From: Candidatus Alistipes merdigallinarum
GTDB lineage: Bacteria; Bacteroidota; Bacteroidia; Bacteroidales; Rikenellaceae
DNA length: 64,000 bases
NCBI GenBank assembly: GCA_019119305.1
Contig: DWXH01000012.1
Span: forward strand, 1-64,000
Direction: 5' to 3'
Positions 43,196-52,710 of the stretch are shown one piece after another (position 1 is the stretch's first letter; every line of letters begins with the position of its first letter). The position numbers and the translations under genes are program-made. The notes beneath the pieces were generated by a model. The model made no database searches and was not told where the DNA came from. It saw nothing but the letters and a program-made list of their open reading frames with translations.

Positions 43196-44185
43196 CTACT
43201 CTTCGATTTTGTCCCAATCGACAATAACGCTCATCCCCGGGCGCAACCCCTCGACATGGGTTTCGGGACGGGCCTTTACTTCAAACGTACGGATATCGAA
43301 GTCGCCTTTGGTCCGTGTCGCCGACCACGTCGCATATTCCGCCTGAACCGCAATGTGATCCACCTTCAGGTTCATATATCCGCCCAAGCCCGGAACATAG
43401 GCCTTCATCACGGAACCGACCTTAATCTTGGGCAACAGATCCTCCTTGATATTGAACGAGACCCATATATCCTTCATGTCGAGCAACGTGATGACCGGAT
43501 AACCGGCTCCGATCAGTTCGCCCGGCTCGGCGATAACCGTCGAAACCTCCCCATCGATCGGGGCATACTGTTTCGCATCAGCCATGTAGGACTCCACTTC
43601 GGATACCGCACCGGCAGCCTGATCGACCAATGCCGCTGCTGCTTCACGATCCTCGCGGCGGGCACCTTCCCTGGCCATATCGTATTGCGACTTGGCGGCT
43701 GCCGCCGTCGTCTCCATAGCCTTTAAATTCGCCGATGCCTCATCGAACTTCTGGGCAGGAAGTACCCCCGACTCATACAGATTCTTCACCCGATCATAAC
43801 TTTTCTGAGCTAACTCCACACCTGTCTGAGCCTTTTGCCATAAGTTATAAGCCGCTGCAATTTCCTGAGAACGTGCGCCCTTCCTTGCTTTCAAGCTCTG
43901 AGCTTGCGCTGCATTCCGTGCCGATTCGGCCTGCTTGAGTTTGGCCTCGATTTCGGGTGTGCTCAATACGAACAACAGCTCTCCCTTTTTCACCTGTTGT
44001 CCCTCCTGCACATCCAACTGTTCAATCCGTCCGGCCAGCTTGGACGAAATCTTCACACTCTTCACCTCAACCTCTCCCTGAATCAAATTGGGGACCGGCT
44101 TGATGGCGAACCAACTGACCAATGATACGACAACGATCACCACGACAATTCCGATGGTCAATCCGATAACATTGCTCTTTTTCAT
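43196..44185 (-). CDS. HlyD-family secretion / membrane fusion protein
   Basis: GEVEVKSVKISSKLAGRIEQLDVQEGQQVKKGELLFVLSTPEIEAKLKQAESARNAAQAQ; APIDGEVSTVIAEPGELIGAGYPVITLLDM. Confidence 0.9.
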   Translation of the reverse strand: MKKSNVIGLTIGIVVVIVVVSLVSWFAIKPVPNLIQGEVEVKSVKISSKLAGRIEQLDVQEGQQVKKGELLFVLSTPEIEAKLKQAESARNAAQAQSLKARKGARSQEIAAAYNLWQKAQTGVELAQKSYDRVKNLYESGVLPAQKFDEASANLKAMETTAAAAKSQYDMAREGARREDREAAAALVDQAAGAVSEVESYMADAKQYAPIDGEVSTVIAEPGELIGAGYPVITLLDMKDIWVSFNIKEDLLPKIKVGSVMKAYVPGLGGYMNLKVDHIAVQAEYATWSATRTKGDFDIRTFEVKARPETHVEGLRPGMSVIVDWDKIEE

Positions 44186-44218
44186 ATAATTGTTCGTTTT
44201 TTATGTTGCTTAATTGGT

Positions 44219-45673
44219 TTATTCATGGGTCTCTTCGAAACGAACCGGACGGGCCGTCGAGCGTTTGGCATAATCGGCAAAGGCATCGCTGATTCCCGCT
44301 GCTTCGAGCAGACGCGCCAGCATCAAATCATAATAGTAAGCCGCCTGCAGACGTTCGATCCGGATTTTAGCCAGATTAAGGCGGGCATCCACCACATCGG
44401 ATGACGGTGCTGCCCCCTCTTTGAAAGCCGCCTCTTTTATCCGCAAATACTCCTCGGCAAAACGGAAGGACGCGTCGATCGAAGGCATCTGCTCCGAATA
44501 GGTGATCATTTCATTATAAAGTTTGTCGATCAACGTCATCATGTCGTTGCGGGCCTGATTATCGAATGCATCGACTTGGAGCTTTTTCGACCGGGCCGCA
44601 CTGAATTTATATTCGCGGTTCAAACCGTCGAAAATCTTGAACGACACACCTGCCCCCACGGCCCATTTCGGAATGATCGGGGAAACCTGATAGTTGTACA
44701 ACGATGCGATTCCCATCAGGGCCACCTGAGGCGCGAAGTCTGCCCGTGTCAAACGAATGTTTTCCTGTGCCAGCTGTTTGGCCAAATTCACCTGCTTCAG
44801 CAACGGATTTTGTTCGGCTGCACACTGTTTGAAATAGTCGACCGGTTCGATCTGGTCCAAAACGAACATATCGGAAACCGGACTGTATGATGCACTATCG
44901 GACACATTCAACGTATTGTTGAGCGCACTGGCCAACGTTGCTGCCGTTTTTTGGGCCGCAAGATATTCGCGCTCGGCCTCTGCGGCATGCACTTCTGCAT
45001 ACAGGCGTTCACCCTTGGCTATGATTCCGTTCTTTTCCAGGGCAATGGCATCTGACAGATGGTGATGCATACCATCCACGACCTGTTTTCTGACCTCGAT
45101 CACCTGGAGGGCCAGTGCAAGCCCGAAATAGCGTTCCGTCAACTCCGAAATCAGCGCATTCCGAGTCTGCGATCCTTTTTCCTGGGCCTGATCGATTCTT
45201 ATTTTGGCCGCATTATTGGCCGCATTGATCTTTCCCCCAGTATAAAGCGGTATGGTAATGTTGGCCGCAACGGTTCCCAGACTGCGGTCCTGCAGCTTCA
45301 TTGCCCAATCCTTGGACATCAACGCCGCAGCCTGCTGCAACACGGCAGGAGGGAGCAACCCCTCGGGAAGACCACCCAATATACCGTTGACCGGAGTCTT
45401 GAGACCGTTCATATCGATCGACATATCGTCACCCATATAGACATAGGCTCCCGTGATGTTCGCTTGCGGCAGGCGCAAACCGTAAGTAGCTTTCCGCTCC
45501 TTCACGGCAACCTCCTCTTCATAAGCTGCCGCCTTGATTTCCGGATTCTGAGTCAGAGAGATCTGTATGGCCTGGTCGAAAGTCAGAGGCTGCGTCGTTT
45601 GCCCGGAAACGAACGTTGCAACACCCATCACGACCATCAGTACGATAATTTTTTTCATACGCCTATTCCTCAT
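44219..45673 (-). CDS. TolC family outer membrane protein
   Basis: LTFDQAIQISLTQNPEIKAAAYEEEVAVKERKATYGLRLPQANITGAYVYMG. Same strand and tight spacing with HlyD. Confidence 0.9.
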   Translation of the reverse strand: MRNRRMKKIIVLMVVMGVATFVSGQTTQPLTFDQAIQISLTQNPEIKAAAYEEEVAVKERKATYGLRLPQANITGAYVYMGDDMSIDMNGLKTPVNGILGGLPEGLLPPAVLQQAAALMSKDWAMKLQDRSLGTVAANITIPLYTGGKINAANNAAKIRIDQAQEKGSQTRNALISELTERYFGLALALQVIEVRKQVVDGMHHHLSDAIALEKNGIIAKGERLYAEVHAAEAEREYLAAQKTAATLASALNNTLNVSDSASYSPVSDMFVLDQIEPVDYFKQCAAEQNPLLKQVNLAKQLAQENIRLTRADFAPQVALMGIASLYNYQVSPIIPKWAVGAGVSFKIFDGLNREYKFSAARSKKLQVDAFDNQARNDMMTLIDKLYNEMITYSEQMPSIDASFRFAEEYLRIKEAAFKEGAAPSSDVVDARLNLAKIRIERLQAAYYYDLMLARLLEAAGISDAFADYAKRSTARPVRFEETHE

Positions 45674-45883
45674 CTTATTTTAATAAATCCTGCTTGTTTC
45701 CAACTTATTATCCTCTGTTCAAACACTTTTGTTTTGAGAGACTTTAAACCGACGCAAGATATAAATCTTCTACGGATGAGCCACCACAAAAAACGTTATT
45801 TTTTTATTCTTTTTCGGTGCATTTGTTTTCAAATTGTACAAATCTTCTCAAATTCTCCGAAATCGAATACTACAAAGATAAAA

Positions 45884-45912
45884 AATCTTGCCGTATATAA
45901 AACGGCAAGATT
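45884..45912 (-). terminator. Rho-independent terminator of the lipocalin-like gene
   Basis: Perfect 11-bp stem AATCTTGCCGT / ACGGCAAGATT followed on the minus strand by TTTTTATC. Confidence 0.7.
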
Positions 45913-46017
45913 CAAACCTTTTTCAGCTGCAGAAGCAGCTGATATTGTGAAATAACCTTTTCGCTACATAACTGAACCGGAAAAGCCGATTTTTCAGCAA
46001 CATTTCCCTCCGTCGAA

Positions 46018-46788
46018 CTATTTTTGCAGCTCCAGGCTATAGTTCAATTTCGAGTCGATCGGTTTCAGTTCTTGATCGAGTAGCTGTAACCGATCCTGCT
46101 GATAGAGAAAATTCACCGTCTCACCCTCAGCAAAAGGGACCAGTTGATAGACTACCGCATTTTTATCGACTGCATCTCCCCGAAGCGTATACATCCGGCC
46201 CGTCGTTTCGTATGTACTGTTCCCCCTTTCATCCGCATCGGTATAGGTCAATACCATTTCATACACGCCGTCTCCGCTGTGCTCATAATTGTACAAAGTA
46301 ACCTGATATTCGATCCCCGAACAAGAGGCCGCAGGCAAAACCCCTTTATACACCCTTGTCTGGAGCTGCCCCAAATCGCTCTGCACCTTCAACGAATCCA
46401 ACACATTAATCCGTCCATTATCGTTCAAACTTTCAAGCGAATCGACCCGGAAATAGTCGATTCGGTACATACCGTGTTTCCCCAACGACATCGTATCCTG
46501 ATCCAAACGGACAACCTCTAAGGTGTCGGTAAAAGCGATCGTCTGCCCGTTACCGATACTCTTCCCCGTCAGAATAAGATTCTTTCCATCGTATTTCCAC
46601 CCTTCATATTTCAATGTCTGCATCCCGATAGAACGGGCATTTCCATCCGCTTCGATCGTGATTCCCTGAGTTATCTGGGGATTCGCCGGCATCACTTCGA
46701 TCCAGTTTCCGACAAACGACTCATCCGAATAGCGGGCCGAACACGACGCAACGATCACCCCCAGCCCCACAATCACCATTTTTTTCAT
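46018..46788 (-). CDS. Lipocalin-like / NlpE-like lipoprotein
   Basis: Lipobox VIVASCSA. FVGNWIEV...ITIEADGNARSIGMQTLKYEGWKYDGKNLILTGK plus an NlpE-like second half (PAASCSGIEYQVTLYNYEHSGDGVYEMVLTY). Confidence 0.75.
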   Translation of the reverse strand: MKKMVIVGLGVIVASCSARYSDESFVGNWIEVMPANPQITQGITIEADGNARSIGMQTLKYEGWKYDGKNLILTGKSIGNGQTIAFTDTLEVVRLDQDTMSLGKHGMYRIDYFRVDSLESLNDNGRINVLDSLKVQSDLGQLQTRVYKGVLPAASCSGIEYQVTLYNYEHSGDGVYEMVLTYTDADERGNSTYETTGRMYTLRGDAVDKNAVVYQLVPFAEGETVNFLYQQDRLQLLDQELKPIDSKLNYSLELQK

Positions 46789-47256
46789 GACTTGATATTT
46801 TAATTGGTTTAACTTAGGTTATTCCGATCGATTAAGATTTCACATGCCCAAATGCTTCGAACACGAAACCGGCATATAAACCCGAAGTCAAATTTATACA
46901 CTTGTTACCGAGATAACAAATCGCTGAAAAAAAGCCTTATAACACCCGACCCACCTCTTTTTCAATCCCATTGGCATTCCCTTTGACATTCAGTCAAAAA
47001 CTTACGAACCAAACCGACCGTTTCCCGACATTTTATCCTCTTCACACCGACAACGATTCCACATCGAAAACAATCTTTACCATTCTTTAAAAACATACAC
47101 AACAAACCATCATAAAAAAAACTCACCCTTCTCTCAAAAAATCACACCCAAATCACCGGGAAACGGATTATGTATCAAAAAACAATGAATAACATCCCGA
47201 CAGATAATTCATCAAAGAACAATATGCCCCTGGCCCGATTTTCCGAGAAATGTTAT

Positions 47257-47264
47257 TATCTTTG
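47257..47264 (+). promoter_or_regulatory. Candidate -7 element TATCTTTG for the HAD/SMP-30 genes
   Basis: TAnnTTTG match 21 nt upstream of the ATG at 47285. Confidence 0.45.
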
Positions 47265-47284
47265 TCCCAAGTTGGATTGAAAAG

Positions 47285-47923
47285 ATGAAGAGAATCAGAA
47301 CCATCGTATTCGATTTGGGAGGTGTGCTAATCGACTACGACCGAGAGACTTGCGTTAAAAAATTCCTCGAATTGGGATTCGACAACGCCTATGAGCTCAT
47401 CGGACCCTACTCGACCGCCGGTTGTCTGCTGGAATTGGAAAGCGGACGCATCAGTCAGAACGAGTTTTACGACGAACTGAAACAAAGTGCCCCACGACCT
47501 ATTACGATCGAACAGATCGACGAAGCGATGTACAGTTTCATGCTCGACATTCCGGAATACAAGCTCGACATGCTGACCGATCTACGCAAACAGGGCTACA
47601 CGCTGTTCATGCTGAGCAACACGAATCCGATTCTGATGTCGCTCATTAAAGAGCACCGTTTCACCAAACAGGGGAAGACCATCGACGACTACTTCGACCG
47701 GCTTTTCCTCTCCTATGAGATGAAAATTGTCAAGCCCCATCCGGAAATGTTCCGTCAGATGATTGCCGCTACCGGCATTCGTCCCGAAGAATCGCTCTTT
47801 ATCGACGATTCCGCAGCCAACATCGCCACAGGCAAGGATTTCGGATTCGAAACCTATTTGGCAGCTCCTCACGAAGATTTCAGATCGCTTTTTTCACAAT
47901 ACGAACCTTTTACAAAAGATTAA
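47285..47923 (+). CDS. HAD family phosphatase
   Basis: TIVFDLGGVLIDYDRE; FMLSNTNPILM; KPHPEMFRQMIAATGIRPEESLFIDDSAANIATGKDFGFETY. Confidence 0.93.
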   Translation: MKRIRTIVFDLGGVLIDYDRETCVKKFLELGFDNAYELIGPYSTAGCLLELESGRISQNEFYDELKQSAPRPITIEQIDEAMYSFMLDIPEYKLDMLTDLRKQGYTLFMLSNTNPILMSLIKEHRFTKQGKTIDDYFDRLFLSYEMKIVKPHPEMFRQMIAATGIRPEESLFIDDSAANIATGKDFGFETYLAAPHEDFRSLFSQYEPFTKD

Positions 47924-47927
47924 TGTT

Positions 47928-48818
47928 ATGAAAAAGACATTGTTTTTAGCCGCGGCTGTCGTCATATCGGGTGCTGCGTGCACACCTCAATCAGAACCAC
48001 AAGAGACCCCTGTACTTCTTACCGACAACATCCGTTTCGGCGAAGCGACACTCCTCACGCCCGATGGGAAAGTGCTGGTCGGTAGTTTCGGTACCGAAGA
48101 ACTCAACCCCCTGAACAACGAAGGGAAAGGATATATTCTCGAGTTCACCGACACCGTTTCACAGATACTGGTCCCGAACGACGGAACACTTTCAGCCCCC
48201 AAAGGCATGTTCCTTAAAGACGGCTATCTGTTTATTGCCGATGTCGGCAAAATGGCTGTCTACAATTTGGCCGATTCCGTAATAGGAAACCCGAAAGTCA
48301 TTCCGTTTCCCGATGGAGAGCTGTTCGTCAACGACATGGCACTTCACGGAAATACGCTTTACATCACGGTTACGAATACAGGCAGCATCTACTCGCTGGA
48401 TGTCAGTTCGCCGGCCCAACTCGATACGACAGGGTTGAAACCCTACATCACCATTCCGGGTGCAAACGGTATCGTCATCCGCAACGACACAATGTACATC
48501 GCTTCCTATCCACCCGACGGGACAACCACACCCGACAACGTAATTTACTACATCGACAACATTTCCACACCGGTTGCCAATAAACTGTTTGACCGTCCGG
48601 GTCAATACGATGGTTTGGCATTGAGTGAAGACGGACAGCGACTTTACTTCACCAACTGGGTAGGTCCCGAAATCGGATATTACGACCTATCGACCCAAAG
48701 TGTCGAAATCCTCAACCCGGGGACCGAACTGATGGGGCCCGCGCGAATATCCCTAAAGAGCGACACACTTTATATTCCGGATTTACCCAATAGCAAAGTA
48801 GTTGTTCTCCCTTTATAA
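47928..48818 (+). CDS. SMP-30/gluconolactonase-like beta-propeller lipoprotein (ORF track start at 47763 is too far upstream)
   Basis: ATG at 47928 gives MKKTLFLAAAVVISGAACTPQ (lipobox). Propeller-like repeats. Confidence 0.78.
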   Translation: MKKTLFLAAAVVISGAACTPQSEPQETPVLLTDNIRFGEATLLTPDGKVLVGSFGTEELNPLNNEGKGYILEFTDTVSQILVPNDGTLSAPKGMFLKDGYLFIADVGKMAVYNLADSVIGNPKVIPFPDGELFVNDMALHGNTLYITVTNTGSIYSLDVSSPAQLDTTGLKPYITIPGANGIVIRNDTMYIASYPPDGTTTPDNVIYYIDNISTPVANKLFDRPGQYDGLALSEDGQRLYFTNWVGPEIGYYDLSTQSVEILNPGTELMGPARISLKSDTLYIPDLPNSKVVVLPL

Positions 48819-48831
48819 ATCTATAACTTAA

Positions 48832-48875
48832 AAAGAAAGAACCGGCACTGTTAACTCTATGCCGGTTCTTTCTTT
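48832..48875 (+). terminator. Rho-independent terminator
   Basis: Perfect 16-bp stem AAAGAAAGAACCGGCA / TGCCGGTTCTTTCTTT followed by TT, just after the stop at 48818. Confidence 0.8.
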
Positions 48876-48906
48876 TTAAAAAATCTTAAATTCCTTTAAA
48901 TTATTT

Positions 48907-48937
48907 TTTGCATCCAAAAAACTTTTTTATATCTTTA
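48907..48937 (+). promoter_or_regulatory. Candidate promoter (-33 TTTG, 19-nt spacer, -7-like TATCTTTA)
   Basis: TTTG at 48907..48910 and TATCTTTA at 48930..48937 (one mismatch to TAnnTTTG) upstream of the oxidoreductase/DUF1080 operon. Confidence 0.5.
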
Positions 48938-49035
48938 CGAGGCCATTTGTGCCGTCTTTCCCTCCGAAAGTGACCAAATGACAGCCATTCAACTCATCAA
49001 ACGACAAAACTAACCTTAATCGTTAATAGACCATT

Positions 49036-49920
49036 ATGGACAGAAGAGAATTTTTGAAAAAATCGATGTTCCTGACTGCGGGAGCGATGGTCGGAACCAG
49101 TTTTTTGGCAAAGGCCATGCCGGCATCCGTTACATCAGCGGCATCCGCATCGAAAAAAGCCAAAGAGATCGGACTTCAACTTTACTCTCTCGGAGGAAAA
49201 ATGAGTGACGTTCCCGGTTCCTTGAAGAGCATCTCGGAAATGGGATACACCGCAGCCGAAACCGCATCATATGACAACGGCAAATTCTATGGACTCGCTC
49301 CCGCCGAATTCCGCAAAATTGCTGAAGATTTCGGAATTCGTGTAACCGGAGCCCACCTCGGTCGCGCCGACGACCCCAATAACAAAAAAAGTGTCGACGA
49401 TTGGTGGAAACAAGCCTGTGAAGCCCAGGCTGCCGTAGGCGGCGAATATATCGTCGTTCCTTCCATAGGTTTCGGACAAACCCTTAAAGATCTCGACGAC
49501 ATTTGTTCGTATTTCAACAGAACCGGTGAGATCGCTCAATCTTTCGGATTGAAATTCGGATACCACAACCATTCCCACGAGTTCGGAAAACAAGAAGGGA
49601 AAGTGATCGAAAACTACCTGATCGAAAACACCGACCCGGACAAAGTCATGTTCGAACTCGACGTTTATTGGGCAACCAAAGGGGGTGTAAACCCATCGGC
49701 ATATATCCAGAAATATGCAGGCCGGTTCCCTCTGCTGCACATCAAGGATGACGACATCATCGGAGCCAGCCAAACGGTCGATTTCGAAGCGATCTTCAAC
49801 GCAGCTTACAAATGCGGGCTCGAAGCCTATTATGTCGAAATCGAAGCCAATTCCATTCCGATTATGGAGTGTGCAGAAAAGAGTGCACAATACCTCAGTT
49901 CCGCAAAATTCGTCAAATAA
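49036..49920 (+). CDS. Exported sugar phosphate isomerase/epimerase (TIM barrel, AP-endonuclease-2-like)
   Basis: N-terminal RREFLKKSMFLTAGAMVG Tat-like signal; GLQLYSLGGKMSDVPGSLKSISEMGYTAAE; LKFGYHNHSHEF; MFELDVYWATKGG; LLHIKD. Confidence 0.88.
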   Translation: MDRREFLKKSMFLTAGAMVGTSFLAKAMPASVTSAASASKKAKEIGLQLYSLGGKMSDVPGSLKSISEMGYTAAETASYDNGKFYGLAPAEFRKIAEDFGIRVTGAHLGRADDPNNKKSVDDWWKQACEAQAAVGGEYIVVPSIGFGQTLKDLDDICSYFNRTGEIAQSFGLKFGYHNHSHEFGKQEGKVIENYLIENTDPDKVMFELDVYWATKGGVNPSAYIQKYAGRFPLLHIKDDDIIGASQTVDFEAIFNAAYKCGLEAYYVEIEANSIPIMECAEKSAQYLSSAKFVK

Positions 49921-49952
49921 TATAGTACTAACCTAAACAAAAACATTCGACC

Positions 49953-51425
49953 ATGTCAGAAAAAATTTCACGTCGTGATTTCCTGCGCAAAAGCGCTGTC
50001 GGCTTGGCAGGACTCACCATTGTTCCGAGTGCAGTTTTGGGTAAAGCTGCCGGACAGACCGCTCCCAGCGACAAACTGAACCTCGCAGCAGTAGGTATCG
50101 GAGGTATGGGTGCTGCGAACCTCAAAAATATGGAGACGGAAAACATCGTAGCCTTGTGCGATGTGGACTGGAAATATGCCAAAGGCTCATTCGACCGCTA
50201 CCCCAATGCCAAAAGATATTGGGATTACCGGAAGATGCTCGATGAAATGGGTAAAAGCATCGACGCCGTATTGGTTGCTACGGCCGACCATACGCACTGT
50301 ATGATCGCAGCAGACGCCATGACCTTGGGCAAACACGTCTACGTACAAAAACCGTTGACCCACTCGGTATACGAATCACGTCTGTTGACCAAATTGGCAA
50401 AAAAATACAACGTCGCTACACAGATGGGTAACCAGGGTGCATCGGGCGAAGGCGTTCGTCAGGTATGCGACTGGATCTGGAACGGCGAAATCGGTGAAGT
50501 AACCCGTGTAGACACCTTTACTGACCGTCCGATTTGGCCGCAAGGTCTGATGCGTCCGACCGAAGTACACCAGATTCCCGAAACATTGGATTGGGATCTG
50601 TTTATCGGCCCGGCACCCATGCGTCCTTACAACCAAATCTACCATCCTTGGAACTGGCGTGGATGGTGGGATTTCGGTACCGGCGCTCTGGGCGATATGG
50701 CATGCCACATCCTCCATCCGGTATTCAAAGGCCTGCAATTAGGCTACCCGACCCGTGTACAGGGAAGTTCTACATCTCTGCTGACCGACTGCGCTCCGAA
50801 CGCCCAGATGGTGAAATATATATTCCCCGCCCGTGGGCAAAAAGAGAAAGTCAACCTTCCGGAAGTAGAAGTAACATGGTACGACGGTGGTCTGACCCCT
50901 CCACGTCCAGCAGGAATGCCCGAAGGAAAATCGCTGAACGATCAAGGCGGTGGAGCCATCTTCTATGGTACCAAAGATACGCTGATCTGCGGATGCTACG
51001 GTGTCAATCCTTGGCTGGTATCGGGTCGTAAGCCATCTGTTCCCAAATTGAACCGTGAGATTACCGTAAGCCACGAACAAGACTGGATCCGTGCTTGTAA
51101 AGAGGATGCCAAATCTCGGGTTAAGACCGCTTCGGACTTCAGCGAAGCCGGACCTTTCAACGAAATGGTCGTAATGGGTGTATTGGCTGTTCGTCTGCAA
51201 AGCCTCAACCGGGAACTGTTGTGGGACGGCGAAAACATGAAGTTCACCAACATCGGTCCTGACGAAACGATCCAGATCATGGTTGAAGACGGATTCACCA
51301 TCCACGACGGACACCCCACGTTTAACAAACGATTCACCGATCCGATCAATGCTCAGCAGTTTGCTAACGAGATGATCAAACACAACTATCGTGAAGGTTG
51401 GAAACTCGTTGATATGCCTAAATAG
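49953..51425 (+). CDS. Exported Gfo/Idh/MocA family oxidoreductase
   Basis: Tat-like SRRDFLRKSAVGLAGLTIVPSAVLG; LNLAAVGIGGMGAANLKNMETENIVALCDVDW; HVYVQKPLTHSVYESRLLTKLAKKYNVATQMGNQG. Confidence 0.93.
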   Translation: MSEKISRRDFLRKSAVGLAGLTIVPSAVLGKAAGQTAPSDKLNLAAVGIGGMGAANLKNMETENIVALCDVDWKYAKGSFDRYPNAKRYWDYRKMLDEMGKSIDAVLVATADHTHCMIAADAMTLGKHVYVQKPLTHSVYESRLLTKLAKKYNVATQMGNQGASGEGVRQVCDWIWNGEIGEVTRVDTFTDRPIWPQGLMRPTEVHQIPETLDWDLFIGPAPMRPYNQIYHPWNWRGWWDFGTGALGDMACHILHPVFKGLQLGYPTRVQGSSTSLLTDCAPNAQMVKYIFPARGQKEKVNLPEVEVTWYDGGLTPPRPAGMPEGKSLNDQGGGAIFYGTKDTLICGCYGVNPWLVSGRKPSVPKLNREITVSHEQDWIRACKEDAKSRVKTASDFSEAGPFNEMVVMGVLAVRLQSLNRELLWDGENMKFTNIGPDETIQIMVEDGFTIHDGHPTFNKRFTDPINAQQFANEMIKHNYREGWKLVDMPK

Positions 51426-51467
51426 TAAAAACCCTATCAATTTTCAATTTAATAAACTAACAACACA

Positions 51468-52259
51468 ATGAAACGATTTATGTATGTTATCGGTTGCATG
51501 GCTGCTGCATCGTTGGTAGTATCATGCGGATCGAATCCGAACAAAGCCGGTTCGGCCGACAGTACGGCAACAGCTGCCGCTGCAACGGACGAAGATCAGT
51601 ACATCACGCTGTTCGACGGTAAAACGTTCAACGGATGGAGAGGATACAACAAAACCGAAGTTCCGGGTGCGTGGGTCATCGAAGACGGATGCATCAAGAT
51701 TCAGGGCTCGGGTCGTGGTGAAGCCGGTGCCGAAAATGGCGGAGACCTGATCTATGCCGACAAAAAATTCAAGAACTTCGAACTGGAACTGGAATGGAAA
51801 GTCGACAAAGGAGCTAACAGCGGTATCTTCTATCTGGCTCAAGAAGTTCCTGATCTGCCGATCTTCTTCTCAGCTCCGGAATACCAAGTTCTGGATAATG
51901 AAAACCACCCCGATGCCAAATTGGGTGTTGACGGCAACCGTAAATCTGCATCGCTGTACGACATGATTCCTGCCAAACCGCAGAATGCTAAACCGTATGG
52001 TGAATGGAATACGGCAAAGATCATGGTTTTCAACGGAACTGTCGCTCATTATCAAAACGGCGAACAAGTGCTGGAATACCACTTGTGGACTCCGAAGTGG
52101 CAACAGATGCTCGACAGCTGCAAATTCAGCAAGGATAAAGAGCCGGTTGCTTACGAACTGTTGCTGAACTGCGGTGGTGAGAACCACGAAGGATACATCG
52201 GTCTGCAGGATCACGGTGATAACGTATGGTTCCGCAACATCCGTGTGAAAGAGTTGTAA
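51468..52259 (+). CDS. DUF1080 (3-keto-disaccharide hydrolase family) lipoprotein
   Basis: YITLFDGKTFNGWRGYN...GAWVIEDGCIKIQG...ELEWKVDKGANSGIFYLAQE...PEYQVLDNENHPDA...GYIGLQDHGDNVWFRNIRVKEL. Lipobox VVSCGS. Confidence 0.93.
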   Translation: MKRFMYVIGCMAAASLVVSCGSNPNKAGSADSTATAAAATDEDQYITLFDGKTFNGWRGYNKTEVPGAWVIEDGCIKIQGSGRGEAGAENGGDLIYADKKFKNFELELEWKVDKGANSGIFYLAQEVPDLPIFFSAPEYQVLDNENHPDAKLGVDGNRKSASLYDMIPAKPQNAKPYGEWNTAKIMVFNGTVAHYQNGEQVLEYHLWTPKWQQMLDSCKFSKDKEPVAYELLLNCGGENHEGYIGLQDHGDNVWFRNIRVKEL

Positions 52260-52281
52260 TTCAGTTTTACTCACATACGAA

Positions 52282-52314
52282 AAAGAAGGAGGGCTTTCAA
52301 CGCTCTCCTTCTTT
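52282..52314 (+). terminator. Rho-independent terminator after the DUF1080 gene
   Basis: Stem AAAGAAGGAG / CTCCTTCTTT followed by TT, 23 nt after the stop. Confidence 0.75.
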
Positions 52315-52348
52315 TTTATCTTACGCCACGAAGAGAAAAAAAGGTCGA

Positions 52349-52385
52349 TTTGAATAAAAAAATTCTGCAAAATAAACTACCTTTG
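52349..52385 (+). promoter_or_regulatory. Candidate promoter for the cobalamin-riboswitch transcript (TTTG ... TACCTTTG)
   Basis: TTTG at 52349..52352 and TACCTTTG at 52378..52385; the spacer of 25 is longer than usual. Confidence 0.45.
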
Positions 52386-52585
52386 TCGTGCAATGGTTTT
52401 CGGGAAAATCCCCGAAACAAAAGGGAATGCCGTGCGAATCGGCAACAGTTACCGCTGCTGTATGTTTCACCCTCCGGAATCCGCAAACGCGAACCGAAGG
52501 AAAATCGTTTTAAATTTTTGCCACTGACCACATCGTTCGGGAAGGCTTTAAAACGGAAACAAGTCAGAAGACCTGCCTTGCAACA
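52386..52585 (+). ncRNA. Cobalamin (AdoCbl/B12) riboswitch
   Basis: GGGAATGCCGTGCGAATCGGCAACAGTTACCGCTGCTGTA core, GCCACTGA, and B12-box-like AAGTCAGAAGACCTGCCTTG (52561..52580), upstream of a propeller + BtuB-like pair. Confidence 0.9.
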
Positions 52586-52710
52586 TGGATTTTCGGCCTG
52601 CGGTCTTATGGGCGGAACCTCCGACGGATGGTTATCCTTCGTGAATCTTCAATCTGTCTCAGCACCTCCTCCATCAACTTCGCCGGCTACAACGTTTTAA
52701 TCGGAATCGA

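Noticed and set aside
52350-52700. 116-aa ORF across the first cobalamin riboswitch
   Set aside because: Sequence is explained by the structured RNA (B12 box and core). The protein has no recognisable features.
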